Assembly: GCA_016198045.1 (NCBI GenBank)
Contig: JACQJI010000014.1
Span: 1 to 26,848, forward strand
Direction: 5' to 3'
DNA from: Candidatus Doudnabacteria bacterium
GTDB taxonomy: Bacteria > Patescibacteriota > Doudnabacteria > UBA920 > O2-02-FULL-48-8
DNA: 26,848 bases
The position numbers were made by a program, and so were the translations under genes. This document shows, one piece after another, positions 14,194-21,787 of the stretch. Position 1 is the stretch's first letter. Every line of letters starts with the position of its first letter. The notes under the pieces are model-generated. The model made no database searches and was not told the origin of the DNA. It saw nothing but the letters and a program-made list of their open reading frames with translations.

Positions 14194-15516
14194 TTAACCA
14201 ATGGGTAAATCCTGAGGCGGGGCGGCTTTCACAGCCCCAACTCTTTCCAACTGCGACACGCGAACATTGGGCGATACCGGAAAATGAAAAAGGGAGGCCA
14301 ATTCTTCGGTGTTCAAAATCGTATTCCCGCTCCCCTGCCAAATTTTACGCCCCAGGAAATAATGCCACAAATGCCTTTTTCGAATCAAAATCCTGTGGCG
14401 CATCAGCGGCGCTTCCAGTTTGGGGGATATGTGATAATGCACGTCAGTCCAGGTATAATCAGTATCTGGCTTAAGCCCATTGACATTGATATCGTCAAAT
14501 CCCCGAAAAGCTCCGATTATTTCCGGAGTTCGAAGCTGCTTGTTAAATTTTTCCTTGGGCGCCAAATACAACAAGCGAATTTTGACTTCAAAACTCAATT
14601 TGCTCAAACCGTGTTCAATCGCAGCAATGACCTGCTTCTCGACGTCGCTCTTGTGCAGCATTAGGGTCGGCGGCTCTTCTTTTACCACTTTCTTCTTGTC
14701 CTCGACTTCGGGATTGATTCCCATCAAGTCCCGCACAATTATGTCCATAAAAAATCGCGGAATCTGAATCAGGCCGTCAAACCACCCGGCTCGATGCGCT
14801 TTTGGCACGCCTTTTAACTCTTCCAGCAGAGGCTTGGCCTTATCTTTCCACTCATTCCCGATTGGACGCGCCACTAGCTGGTAAACCATAAGTTCATAAG
14901 GCTGAATGTTGCTCATAACTTCAATGACATTGGCCAGCGGATCCACAAAAGTCTTCTGCTCCGGATGCTCAAATTCAGTATAAAGCGAAATCGGATAAGC
15001 GCTGGTTTTTCTCTTATTCATCTGCGTCCCCCAGAAATTAAATTCAGCCTTTTCGGGATAATACTCGCGCGGCATATTCCTCAAATAATCCTCGACTTCG
15101 GCAATTTCAGCTTTCGGGTATTGGGCAAAAATCGCGCTTTCCAGTAAATTCCGATATCGCTCGGGGACTTTAAAAATGTATGAAACCTTGCCGCCAATGC
15201 TCACAATCTCGCAGCTGAGCCACAACATCATTTTGCCGTGCAGTTTCTCTCCCCACGTCAGACTTGGCTTGATGGCATGAAGTGCGGAAAACACTGATTC
15301 CATGGCCTTGGGTGAGCGCTCGCTCAATTCCTCGATTTTTACTTCCAGGAACACCCACTTGATCGTGGCCATATACTTGTTCTGGTTAGACAGGGTTGTC
15401 AGCTTGTGCCACATCCAAAGGAGCAACCAAGCCAGCGCTAAAAAAAATACCCACCCGAATCCGCTGCCAAGCAGCGAATCGACAAGACCAAACAGTTCTT
15501 TAAACGCTTGAATCAT
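14194..15516 (-). CDS. Membrane-anchored partner protein of the VirD4/HerA-like ATPase
   Basis: The product is 440 residues. A single N-terminal transmembrane segment (GWVFFLALAWLLLWMW, about residues 21-36) is followed by a cytoplasmic domain of about 400 residues with features such as YMATIKWVFLEVKI, FGTQ-like motifs and IQPYELMVYQLVARPIG. I recognise it as the kind of conserved protein found next to such ATPases in Patescibacteria, but no biochemical role is known to me. The start overlaps the stop of the sigma-like gene by four bases (ATGA). A plausible role is to dock the soluble ATPase at the membrane and form part of a transport or DNA-pump complex. That is inference from order and topology. 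Confidence 0.75.
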   Translation of the reverse strand: MIQAFKELFGLVDSLLGSGFGWVFFLALAWLLLWMWHKLTTLSNQNKYMATIKWVFLEVKIEELSERSPKAMESVFSALHAIKPSLTWGEKLHGKMMLWLSCEIVSIGGKVSYIFKVPERYRNLLESAIFAQYPKAEIAEVEDYLRNMPREYYPEKAEFNFWGTQMNKRKTSAYPISLYTEFEHPEQKTFVDPLANVIEVMSNIQPYELMVYQLVARPIGNEWKDKAKPLLEELKGVPKAHRAGWFDGLIQIPRFFMDIIVRDLMGINPEVEDKKKVVKEEPPTLMLHKSDVEKQVIAAIEHGLSKLSFEVKIRLLYLAPKEKFNKQLRTPEIIGAFRGFDDINVNGLKPDTDYTWTDVHYHISPKLEAPLMRHRILIRKRHLWHYFLGRKIWQGSGNTILNTEELASLFHFPVSPNVRVSQLERVGAVKAAPPQDLPIG

Positions 15517-16640
15517 GAAACCGGTTGCGCGCTTAATGCGTATTTGTCTTTTCCGACTTTCTGAAAAAGTTGTTTATTGGAAAGTCCGACCAATACGGTG
15601 TTTCTTTTCACCATCCGCCGCTTCAGGACCTCGCTGATAATTTCCTCACGGCTCAAAGGCCGGCCTGCCTGCGAAAGCACTTCTTTTATGACATCAGCCA
15701 CGATGCCCTTCTTATATCCCCATTCAACCAGCGCGTAAATCCCCCGCCCGATCAACACAAACCTCTCGTCCTTGATCAGTTCATTATGAACCGTCTCCTG
15801 ATAAGCTGTCCGGCTGTCAAATTTATGGTCATTGATCATCTTGGTGATTATGGAGTAGTGTTCGGGTTTGCCGTGATGCTTGAGCACCAAATACGCCTTG
15901 TCTCCCACGTCTCTTGGCCGCACTTCAGACCAATCCTTCAGACCGATCTCATTGAAAGGGTTGATTTGAATTACTTTTGACAAGTCAAGATAGCTTTTGA
16001 TTACCTTGTCAGTCAACTCAAACTTATGCTGTTCGTAGTACGCTGTTTTTTTCAGGACCTGATAAAATTCATCTTGGGTCAAAACCCTTCCTTGCTTTTT
16101 AAGCAAATCAACAAAGCCAGCCATGACCTCATCCAGCTTTTTAGGGTTAAATCCCACCACGTTCCAGCTGTCGTTATAATCCTGGGTCTCCCGGTGATAC
16201 TTAAATTGTTCTCCCAAGTGCAAGAAAAATTTGACCCCCCGCGTCTCACGAAGATCAGCTTTGGCTGGAAGCAGGATTTGAATCAGAAACTCCTCGGAAA
16301 TTACGTTTCCGTATTCCGTAATGGTGTCAAATATCAGCTGGAGCGCGCTTGCTAGCTCCGCCGACTTTTTTTTGAGCAGCTGCGACATGGAGTCTTTCTC
16401 GATCTGCCGAACCCGCTCTCGAGTCAGGTGATACAGCTTGCCGATGGCTTCCAACGTTTGCAATTCCCCCCCATCCAAACCAAACCTGCTTGAGACGATC
16501 AAGCGTTCTCTTTCTTTAAGTTGAGAAAGCAACCGGGATATCAAACTTACCGGCTCAAAGGAAGAAAGGTTGTTCTGGGTCTGGGAGCCAATTATGGTAT
16601 CCAGGATATTTGAAGGCAATGCTTTATCTTGTTCGTTCAT
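15513..16640 (-). CDS. Sigma-70 region 4 / HARE-HTH domain protein
   Basis: The product is 375 residues. Residues about 35-95 (LLSQLKERERLIVSSRFGLDGGELQTLEAIGKLYHLTRERVRQIEK) are a sigma-70 region 4 helix-turn-helix. Residues about 245-315 (RDVGDKAYLVLKHHGKPEHYSIITKMI, ending GRGIYALVEWGY) resemble the HARE-HTH domain known from the RNA polymerase delta subunit. A further winged-helix segment follows at about 316-370. Region 2 is missing, so it cannot act alone as a sigma factor. It may bind -35-like DNA or RNA polymerase as a regulator. A consensus promoter with a leader of about ten bases precedes it and there is no SD. It is the first gene of the trio with the membrane protein and ATPase. 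Confidence 0.82.
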   Translation of the reverse strand: MNEQDKALPSNILDTIIGSQTQNNLSSFEPVSLISRLLSQLKERERLIVSSRFGLDGGELQTLEAIGKLYHLTRERVRQIEKDSMSQLLKKKSAELASALQLIFDTITEYGNVISEEFLIQILLPAKADLRETRGVKFFLHLGEQFKYHRETQDYNDSWNVVGFNPKKLDEVMAGFVDLLKKQGRVLTQDEFYQVLKKTAYYEQHKFELTDKVIKSYLDLSKVIQINPFNEIGLKDWSEVRPRDVGDKAYLVLKHHGKPEHYSIITKMINDHKFDSRTAYQETVHNELIKDERFVLIGRGIYALVEWGYKKGIVADVIKEVLSQAGRPLSREEIISEVLKRRMVKRNTVLVGLSNKQLFQKVGKDKYALSAQPVS

Positions 16641-16655
16641 AGTTTAATCGCAAAA

Positions 16656-16684
16656 AGTATAGCATAAAACTTCACTTCTGTCAA
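16656..16684 (-). promoter_or_regulatory. Consensus promoter for the sigma4/ATPase operon
   Basis: Minus strand: TTGACA (16679-16684), a 17-base spacer ending in TGC, and TATACT (16656-16661). It is back to back with the plus-strand promoter that starts at 16700; the two -35 boxes are 15 bases apart. Confidence 0.9.
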
Positions 16685-16699
16685 CTTTCAAATAAAATT

Positions 16700-16729
16700 T
16701 TGACTTACATTATCAGTTTTTGAGATAAT
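16700..16729 (+). promoter_or_regulatory. Promoter for the small zinc-ribbon gene
   Basis: TTGACT (16700-16705), an 18-base spacer, and GATAAT (16724-16729) preceded by TG at 16721-16722, an extended -10. It is divergent from the sigma4 operon promoter. Confidence 0.8.
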
Positions 16730-16749
16730 AAAGCCAAAGGAGTACCACT

Positions 16750-16962
16750 ATGATACCTGAAGGGCAACCACAGTCCTTGGAATCACAACCGCAGGAAGGA
16801 CTCTGCCATCAATGCGGAGATCCGGTGGGGACTAACATCCTGACTTGTCAGTCCTGCCACCGCCAAATGGGAGAGGAGGCTTTTCAGGCGGCCTTGGATG
16901 CGCAGGAGGAAAAGGCGCGCAAGCTTGGTTTAGGCAAACCAAAAAGGCGCGCCAGACGCTGA
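16750..16962 (+). CDS. Small zinc-ribbon protein (orphan cassette type)
   Basis: The product is 70 residues. An N-terminal Gln/Pro/Glu-rich segment leads to a four-cysteine zinc ribbon, LCHQCGDPVGTNILTCQSCHRQ (about residues 18-39). An amphipathic helix (EEAFQAALDAQEEKARKLGL) and a basic tail (GKPKRRARR) follow. AAAGGAG lies seven bases before the ATG. The basic tail and zinc ribbon suggest nucleic-acid or ribosome association, which is inference. It has its own promoter and converges with secF through a shared AT hairpin. It belongs to the SD-led small gene class in this window. Confidence 0.8.
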   Translation: MIPEGQPQSLESQPQEGLCHQCGDPVGTNILTCQSCHRQMGEEAFQAALDAQEEKARKLGLGKPKRRARR

Positions 16963-16963
16963 A

Positions 16964-16986
16964 AAAAACAGGAGGGTTTTTATTTT
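16964..16986. terminator. Probable bidirectional terminator between the zinc-ribbon gene and secF
   Basis: AAAAAC (16964-16969) pairs with GTTTTT (16976-16981) around AGGAGG, and T-rich or A-rich runs extend on both sides. The stem is mostly A-T, so efficiency is uncertain. Confidence 0.5.
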
Positions 16987-16990
16987 TGTC

Positions 16991-17893
16991 TCAAAAACCT
17001 TTTCGCCGCAAACTCCATTTATGCCAGACCAGAAGCAGCGGAGAAGCGATAAAAATCGAAGAGTATGTTCCCGCGGTTATGCCAATCAGCAATGCCAGCA
17101 CAAAGTAGCGAATGGTTTCACCGCCAAATAAAATCAAAGCCAGCAGGACAAAAATCACGGTCAAAGAAGTGTTAATCGAACGCACCAAAGTCTGATTAAT
17201 GCTGTTGTTGATTATTTCCGACAGGTCCAGCCCGGCACTGAGCCGCAAGTTTTCTCGTATCCGGTCAAATACCACAATTGTGTCGTGAACCGAAAAACCC
17301 AAGACCGTCAGCAGAGCCGTGACAAACAAGCCGTCGATCTCAATACCCCAAAACCGTCCAAGCAGGGCAAAAGCGCCGATAACAATCAATAAATCATGGA
17401 ACAACGCCACCACAGCCGCGATGCCAAACTTCCAGCTGGAAACCGGCTTGGAAACTTTTCTAAAGGCATAAGCGATGTAGAGAATTATACCCAATGACAC
17501 CAAAACCAGCTGCAAAATGGCTTTGCTCCGCAGCTCTTTTCCAATCACCGGACCAATCGAGGTGAACTGCTCTTCCTCAACTCCCGGATATTTATCAGAA
17601 AGAGTCTGCAAGAGTTTGTCGTGCTCCTCTTTTTCCTGCGGACCGGTTCTTATGATTACCGACTGCTCACCCGCCGGCTGGACAATGACGTCGCTAAAGC
17701 CCGAATCCAGCAGAATTTGCCTGATTTCCTGTGTGGCCGGAACAGTTTGGGCAAACTTCAACTGAGTCAGAGTGCCGCCCTTAAAATCGATGCCAAAGTT
17801 AAGGCCGTACGCGATTAAGGCGATGATCCCGATCAAAAGCAGGGTCCCGGAGACCAAAAACCAAAACCTGTAATGCTTGATAATGTTGATCAT
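16991..17893 (-). CDS. secF: Protein translocase subunit SecF
   Basis: The product is 300 residues. One N-terminal transmembrane helix (FWFLVSGTLLLIGIIALIAYGL) is followed by FGIDFKGGTLTQLKF, a periplasmic domain, and five further helices including VLGFSVHDTIVVFDRIREN and the terminal LALLIGITAGTYSSIFIASPLLL. With SecD it forms an RND-like complex that uses the proton gradient to pull exported proteins out of SecYEG. The start overlaps the secD stop by four bases, and the end of secD supplies GAGG as a possible SD. A proton-pumping pyrophosphatase elsewhere in the window could help maintain the gradient it uses. Confidence 0.95.
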   Translation of the reverse strand: MINIIKHYRFWFLVSGTLLLIGIIALIAYGLNFGIDFKGGTLTQLKFAQTVPATQEIRQILLDSGFSDVIVQPAGEQSVIIRTGPQEKEEHDKLLQTLSDKYPGVEEEQFTSIGPVIGKELRSKAILQLVLVSLGIILYIAYAFRKVSKPVSSWKFGIAAVVALFHDLLIVIGAFALLGRFWGIEIDGLFVTALLTVLGFSVHDTIVVFDRIRENLRLSAGLDLSEIINNSINQTLVRSINTSLTVIFVLLALILFGGETIRYFVLALLIGITAGTYSSIFIASPLLLVWHKWSLRRKGF

Positions 17894-19233
17894 AAATTTT
17901 CCTCGGACATCTTGGGCACTCCGTACAGCCAGTGATGAACCAGTAAATTATGGCCAACCAAAAGCCGCAAAAACGTGCGCGTCACCGTGATGGCGGTAAA
18001 CATGGAAATCAAGATGCCGATGCTTAGAGTCACCGCAAATCCCCGAATGATACTGGTGCCGAAATAGCCGAGGATAAACGTGGTGATCAAGCTGGAAAAA
18101 TTCGAATCGCGAACCGACAGCCAGGCGCGCCGAAAGCCCTCTTCCACCGCGTTATCCAAGGTCTTGCCGCGCCGCAGCTCCTCTTTCATCCGCTCAAAAA
18201 TCAAGATGTTGGCATCCACCGCCATGCCAATCGACAAGATAAATCCGGCAATCCCGGCCAGGGTCAAGGTAATCCCCAAAGTTTTGAAAACCGCTAAGCT
18301 GATCAGCGCATAAATGGTCAAAGCAATCACGGCCAGGAAGCCTGGCAACCGATAATAGATGATCATAAAGGCGGCAATGACCGCAAAGCCAATCAAACCC
18401 GCAGCCACGCTTTTCTGAACCGAACTTAAGCCCAAAGTCGCTCCGACATTTTGCTGTTGAATCAACTTAATCGGCACTGGCAGCGCTCCGGAGTTAAGTC
18501 TGGTAACTAACTCCTTGGCCTCCGCCACGCTGAACTGGCCGGTGATCAGGGCACGACCGTTGGTGATGGCTTCGTTGACTACTGGTGCTGACAGCAATTG
18601 CCCGTCCAAGAATATTCCCACACGCTTGTTGACATTTTTCGCGGTTATGTCGGAAAACTTCTTCGTGCCTTCAGCGTCAAACTGCAGCACGATGTTGGGA
18701 GCGCCGGTGCGCTGGTCGAATTCCAAGCTCGCGCGCTCCAGCTCTTTGCCAGTCAGCGTAGTCGGGATGAAAACCTGATTTTCATCCAGGATTATCTCGC
18801 CCGCGGCATTCGGAGTAATCTGTGGCGGATTGGGATTTTCTTCTCGAAATTCCAAGAAAGGCGTCTGGCCGATCAACTTAATGGCTTCGTTGATGTCTTT
18901 CACTCCGGGAAGTTCCACAATAATCCGGTTGCTGCCGGAGACCTGGACTACCGGCTCGGATACCCCAAAAGCGTTTACCCGGCGTTCAATTACGTCCCTG
19001 GCCGAATTCATGGCATCCGAACGGGCACCCTCTTCTATGTCCTTCAAGTCACCCTCGTAAACCAAATGCGTCCCGCCCTGCAAATCCAAGCCCAAATTCA
19101 GCTTAAACTGCTTCTCAAAATTGATCTTCAACAATTTAAGACTGATCTTGCTACCCCCCGGCCAGGCAATATAAAAACTTGCCAAAGCAAGCAATAAAAT
19201 AAGCAGGAATTTAAAGTATAAACCTTTGCGCAT
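17890..19233 (-). CDS. secD: Protein translocase subunit SecD
   Basis: The product is 447 residues, six predicted transmembrane helices. Family landmarks are FKLNLGLDLQGGTHLVYEG near residue 45, the P1 periplasmic region with GVSEPVVQVSGSNRIIVELPG, and the membrane motif GMAVDANILIFERMKEELRRGKTL followed by GFRRAWLSVRDSNFSSLIT. It is shorter than E. coli SecD, as expected for forms lacking the extended periplasmic insert. TATAAT ends seven bases before the ATG, which predicts a leaderless message. The secA gene is in the same window on the same strand but in another unit. Confidence 0.95.
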   Translation of the reverse strand: MRKGLYFKFLLILLLALASFYIAWPGGSKISLKLLKINFEKQFKLNLGLDLQGGTHLVYEGDLKDIEEGARSDAMNSARDVIERRVNAFGVSEPVVQVSGSNRIIVELPGVKDINEAIKLIGQTPFLEFREENPNPPQITPNAAGEIILDENQVFIPTTLTGKELERASLEFDQRTGAPNIVLQFDAEGTKKFSDITAKNVNKRVGIFLDGQLLSAPVVNEAITNGRALITGQFSVAEAKELVTRLNSGALPVPIKLIQQQNVGATLGLSSVQKSVAAGLIGFAVIAAFMIIYYRLPGFLAVIALTIYALISLAVFKTLGITLTLAGIAGFILSIGMAVDANILIFERMKEELRRGKTLDNAVEEGFRRAWLSVRDSNFSSLITTFILGYFGTSIIRGFAVTLSIGILISMFTAITVTRTFLRLLVGHNLLVHHWLYGVPKMSEENL

Positions 19234-19240
19234 TGCGGGA

Positions 19241-19268
19241 ATTATAGCAAAACAGGGAAAAATTGCAA
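19241..19268 (-). promoter_or_regulatory. Promoter for secDF, predicted leaderless
   Basis: Minus strand: TTGCAA (19263-19268), a 16-base spacer ending in TGC, and TATAAT (19241-19246). Seven bases then lead to the secD ATG at 19233. Confidence 0.75.
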
Positions 19269-19270
19269 CT

Positions 19271-20359
19271 CTACATGAAATTATGGGCCGGCCAAGTCAG
19301 CAGCTCAAGCAGTTTTTGTTTGATTGGCCTAAATTTCCACTCCACCAACTTTACTTCCATGCTTTCTGTCAAATCGGCCTCAAATTGTCTTTTCAGCTCT
19401 TGAGTAAAATTTTGATTGTGACTATAAATATTTGCCTCATAGCAAAACCAAAAACTTAAATTGTCCAGGTTGGCGCTGCCGACAGTAGACCAATCATCGA
19501 TGACCGCTGACTTCGCATGCAAAATATGACTGCGATAGCGATAAACTTTTATTCCGGAAGCCAAAGCCAGACTGAAGTAGGAAGCTGCTGCTATATCCAA
19601 GGAAAGATGGTCTGAAGTGTAAGGCACAACCAATTTAACGTCGAGGCCGCTGCGCGCTTGCTGCTGCAGGGCGCTAAACAATCGAAAGTCCGGCACAAAG
19701 TAAGGAGTGGTGAGATAAATACACTCCTTGGCACTCTTGACTTTGTCCACGAACAAATCCCGAAGGTATCGCTTGCGGTAGCGAAACGACCGCAGGCTTC
19801 GCAGATACGGCGAGCTGGTCAGCAAACCGAATTCGCCAAGGGATGGATTGTTTTGGATGACAGCAAGCCGCTTGCGCCTGGCAATCTCAAGCGTTTTTCT
19901 GAATACCCTGGCAAACTCCGCAACGATTGGTCCGGTCAGGCGGACGTTTGTGTCGCGCCAGTCAGACATCCGATCATTGATGCCCACGCCGCCGGTATGA
20001 CCCACAGCGCCGTCTACCACCAAAATCTTTTTATGGTCGCGAAAAAACCAAGAAGTGAAGTTGTGAATCCGCCAAGGGCTGATCGGGTTGACGAAAAAAA
20101 TTTGGATGCCAGCTTCGGAAAGCAGATTTGGAAAACCAGAATTATATAGGTTGGCGCTTCCTGCCGCATCACAAATTACCCGCACGCGCACTCCCTGTTT
20201 GGCTTTTTGGATCAACAACTCCAAAAACCGTCTGCCTATCCGGTCCGGCTCAAAAATATACTGATCCAAATCAATAAACGAACGGGCTGATGCGATGTCG
20301 GCAAGCATTGAGTCCCAAGCCTCAGTTACCCGCGTATAAAACTGCCAACCAGTTTCCAT
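19271..20359 (-). CDS. Phospholipase D superfamily protein, cardiolipin synthase-like
   Basis: The product is 362 residues. Two HxKxxxxD catalytic motifs are intact: HKKILVVD (His109, Lys111, Asp116) followed by GHTGG, and HAKSAVID (His281, Lys283, Asp288) followed by VGSANLD. These are typical of bacterial cardiolipin synthases, which transfer phosphatidyl groups between phospholipids. The usual two N-terminal membrane helices of Cls are absent, so it resembles the ClsB-type soluble or peripheral form. It follows the cytidylyltransferase-like gene by ten bases and is probably co-transcribed with it. A different phosphodiester substrate, including nucleic acid, cannot be excluded from the sequence. 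Confidence 0.88.
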   Translation of the reverse strand: METGWQFYTRVTEAWDSMLADIASARSFIDLDQYIFEPDRIGRRFLELLIQKAKQGVRVRVICDAAGSANLYNSGFPNLLSEAGIQIFFVNPISPWRIHNFTSWFFRDHKKILVVDGAVGHTGGVGINDRMSDWRDTNVRLTGPIVAEFARVFRKTLEIARRKRLAVIQNNPSLGEFGLLTSSPYLRSLRSFRYRKRYLRDLFVDKVKSAKECIYLTTPYFVPDFRLFSALQQQARSGLDVKLVVPYTSDHLSLDIAAASYFSLALASGIKVYRYRSHILHAKSAVIDDWSTVGSANLDNLSFWFCYEANIYSHNQNFTQELKRQFEADLTESMEVKLVEWKFRPIKQKLLELLTWPAHNFM

Positions 20360-20360
20360 C

Positions 20361-20388
20361 TTTACGCTTTTACCTTTTACTTTTTACC
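20361..20388. repeat. 7-bp period microrepeat at the gene junction
   Basis: Units are TTTACGC, TTTTACC, TTTTACT and TTTTACC. It spans the C-terminal codons of the nucleotidyltransferase (VKVKSKR) and the short gap before the phospholipase D-type gene. Confidence 0.75.
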
Positions 20389-20885
20389 TTCACAGCGATT
20401 TTTCTTGGAGCCTTCCTCATGGCCTGATCGACCAAAGCCGAACTCGACTGGATTTTGCCACCATGGCCGACATTAAACACCATTTTGATACCAAGGCCTG
20501 CGCAAGTTTTGATATCCCAGTGTAAAGAAGAGTTGAGGTTTGCCGCGTTTTTCTCATCACGGTCGCCGCCGTTAGCGAAAATATCCGGTTTCAATTCTTT
20601 CAATTCTTTAGAAACTCCCATGGCTTTGGCATCCTTAGGATCTTTGGGGTGATTCGTAATAACCACCTGGTCCACATATTTGATGGCCTTTATTACCTCT
20701 TTGCGCTCCCGCTCATTCATGAAAACATAGCCTTTTTTCTTATACAGCCAATTGTCATTGTTCAAAATCACGACCAATTCGTCGCCCAGCTTTTTGGCGT
20801 CATGAAACATCCGCACATGCCCTGGGTGCAGTGGATCAAATCCGCCGCTCACAGCCACCACTGTTTTTTTCATTTGTTCTTGCAT
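20370..20885 (-). CDS. Cytidylyltransferase-like nucleotidyltransferase (RfaE2/TagD type)
   Basis: The product is 171 residues. The HxGH motif lies in SGGFDPLHPGHVRMFHDAKKLGD, followed by VVILNNDNWLYKKKGYVFMNERER and the C-terminal SSSALVDQ segment corresponding to the ISSTxI motif. Such enzymes join a nucleotide to a sugar or alcohol phosphate, for example ADP-heptose or CDP-glycerol. No heptose pathway gene is near. The neighbouring phospholipase D-type gene suggests a lipid or envelope polymer link. I kept the ATG at 20885 because an extended -10 (TG-A-TAGAAT) ends six bases before it; an in-frame ATG at 20873 is possible. The extreme C-terminus is Lys-rich and partly encoded by a heptamer repeat. 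Confidence 0.8.
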   Translation of the reverse strand: MQEQMKKTVVAVSGGFDPLHPGHVRMFHDAKKLGDELVVILNNDNWLYKKKGYVFMNERERKEVIKAIKYVDQVVITNHPKDPKDAKAMGVSKELKELKPDIFANGGDRDEKNAANLNSSLHWDIKTCAGLGIKMVFNVGHGGKIQSSSALVDQAMRKAPRKIAVKVKSKR

Positions 20886-20908
20886 GAAACTATTCTATCA
20901 TTTATTCT
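20880..20908 (+). promoter_or_regulatory. Promoter for the orphan gene at 20930
   Basis: TTGCAT (20880-20885), a 17-base spacer and TATTCT (20903-20908). The -35 coincides with the start codon region of the divergent nucleotidyltransferase gene, so the two promoters occupy the same DNA. Confidence 0.6.
20892..20900 (-). promoter_or_regulatory. Extended -10 for the nucleotidyltransferase gene, predicted leaderless
   Basis: Minus strand TG-A-TAGAAT, with TAGAAT at 20892-20897, ends six bases before the ATG at 20885. No good -35 is visible. It lies inside the spacer of the oppositely directed promoter at 20880-20908. Confidence 0.5.
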
Positions 20909-20929
20909 TTACCAGGAACAGGAGGAATC

Positions 20930-21208
20930 ATGCAGCAGATATTCACCGTCCCGCAAACTCTCGCGCTCGCAGAGTTTTGCCAAAGGCTACGGTTCCGGCC
21001 GGAACATCCATACTTCGACAGGATGGTGGGGACATTATCTTTCCTCACCCAACACGGCTCGCAATGGGTCGTGGCCGAGACCGTGCGTTTCCTCCTGCGA
21101 GGAGCGGAAGTGGCAGCCTACACTTTTACCGGCATCCGCCAGCAGGACGGGAGCTACGACGACAATTCTTGGCAGATAACTGCCACATCGGCCGGCGGAA
21201 AAGTCTGA
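20930..21208 (+). CDS. Hypothetical protein, stand-alone orphan cassette
   Basis: The product is 92 residues. AGGAGG ends four bases before the ATG, and a promoter and a terminator bracket the gene. The first half is probably helical (LALAEFCQRLRF, YFDRMVGTLSFLTQHG). The second half has beta-like strands (AEVAAYTFTGIRQQDGSY, SWQITATSAGG), suggesting a small alpha/beta fold. There is one cysteine, no membrane segment and no recognised motif. The DNA is GC-rich compared with the flanking nucleotidyltransferase and repressor genes, and it is on the opposite strand to both. It may have been inserted between the repressor and a former target. Confidence 0.72.
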   Translation: MQQIFTVPQTLALAEFCQRLRFRPEHPYFDRMVGTLSFLTQHGSQWVVAETVRFLLRGAEVAAYTFTGIRQQDGSYDDNSWQITATSAGGKV

Positions 21209-21210
21209 CA

Positions 21211-21237
21211 GCTCTCGGCTCTCGAGCGCTTTTTTTT
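21211..21237 (+). terminator. Terminator after the orphan gene
   Basis: GCTC and GAGC arms in a GC-rich hairpin (21211-21227) are followed by a run of eight T residues (21230-21237), starting two bases after the stop. Confidence 0.7.
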
Positions 21238-21282
21238 ATCTCAAAGTTGTCAATACGCTGCTCAATTAACTTTTAGAAATAC

Positions 21283-21328
21283 GCTATACTGTACTTCACT
21301 ACAATACGACGTAGTATTGCAGTATAGC
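21283..21328 (-). promoter_or_regulatory. Second promoter-operator copy downstream of the TrpR-like gene
   Basis: Minus strand TATACT (21321-21326) is followed by the operator AATACTACGTCGTATT (21303-21318), the same sequence as upstream of the gene. Outer arms GCTATACTG (21283-21291) and CAGTATAGC (21320-21328) are perfect inverted repeats. The unit points away from the repressor gene toward the nucleotidyltransferase gene. Confidence 0.65.
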
Positions 21329-21774
21329 TAGCCGCGCGCTGATCTTCGCTTGCGGTACTTCTTATACACCTTTGCGGTCTGTTCGGCAGCGCCAACCCAA
21401 AACTCTTTCACTTGTCTGTACTCACCTGTCAGCAAACGGCGCTTGGGTTCTGCCTTGCGATTTACTTTCCAAAGTCTATCTATCACCAACCTGTAACCTT
21501 CACCGAATGATTCGAACTGATCATTTAACTTTGCAATGGTTGATTCACTCATGCTTAACTGCTTGCGAATTTCGAAATAAGTATATCCTTCATCAAGCAA
21601 TCTTATTACTTCCAGCCGTTTGGAAAGCATTTTTATTTCTGTTCTGGTTAAAATATTTCTTAAGAACTTCCTAACCTCATCTTTGGTTTCAAGCAAGGTC
21701 ACAGCTTGCCATAATTGATTTAACATCAACTCATCGCGTTCTTTAGGCAATTTAATTCTCGAAACTTTGGTCAT
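21328..21774 (-). CDS. TrpR/YerC/YecD family transcriptional repressor
   Basis: The product is 148 residues. The central region (about residues 15-85) carries the Trp-repressor-like fold: LNQLWQAVTLLETKDEVRKFLRNILTRTEI, then MLSKRLEVIRLLDEGYTYFEIRKQLSMSESTIAKLN with its helix-turn-helix. The C-terminal 60 residues are basic and may extend DNA contacts. The YerC branch is found in bacteria that do not use TrpR for tryptophan control, so the ligand is unknown. The palindromic operator-like sequence AATACGACGTAGTATT overlaps the transcription start just upstream, which implies autoregulation. An identical copy lies beyond the stop codon. No SD is present. Confidence 0.85.
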   Translation of the reverse strand: MTKVSRIKLPKERDELMLNQLWQAVTLLETKDEVRKFLRNILTRTEIKMLSKRLEVIRLLDEGYTYFEIRKQLSMSESTIAKLNDQFESFGEGYRLVIDRLWKVNRKAEPKRRLLTGEYRQVKEFWVGAAEQTAKVYKKYRKRRSARG

Positions 21775-21787
21775 AGTTTTACACTAT

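Noticed and set aside
18598..19197. 199-residue plus-strand frame antisense to secD
   Set aside because: It is a shadow of a conserved secD gene and has no initiation signals.
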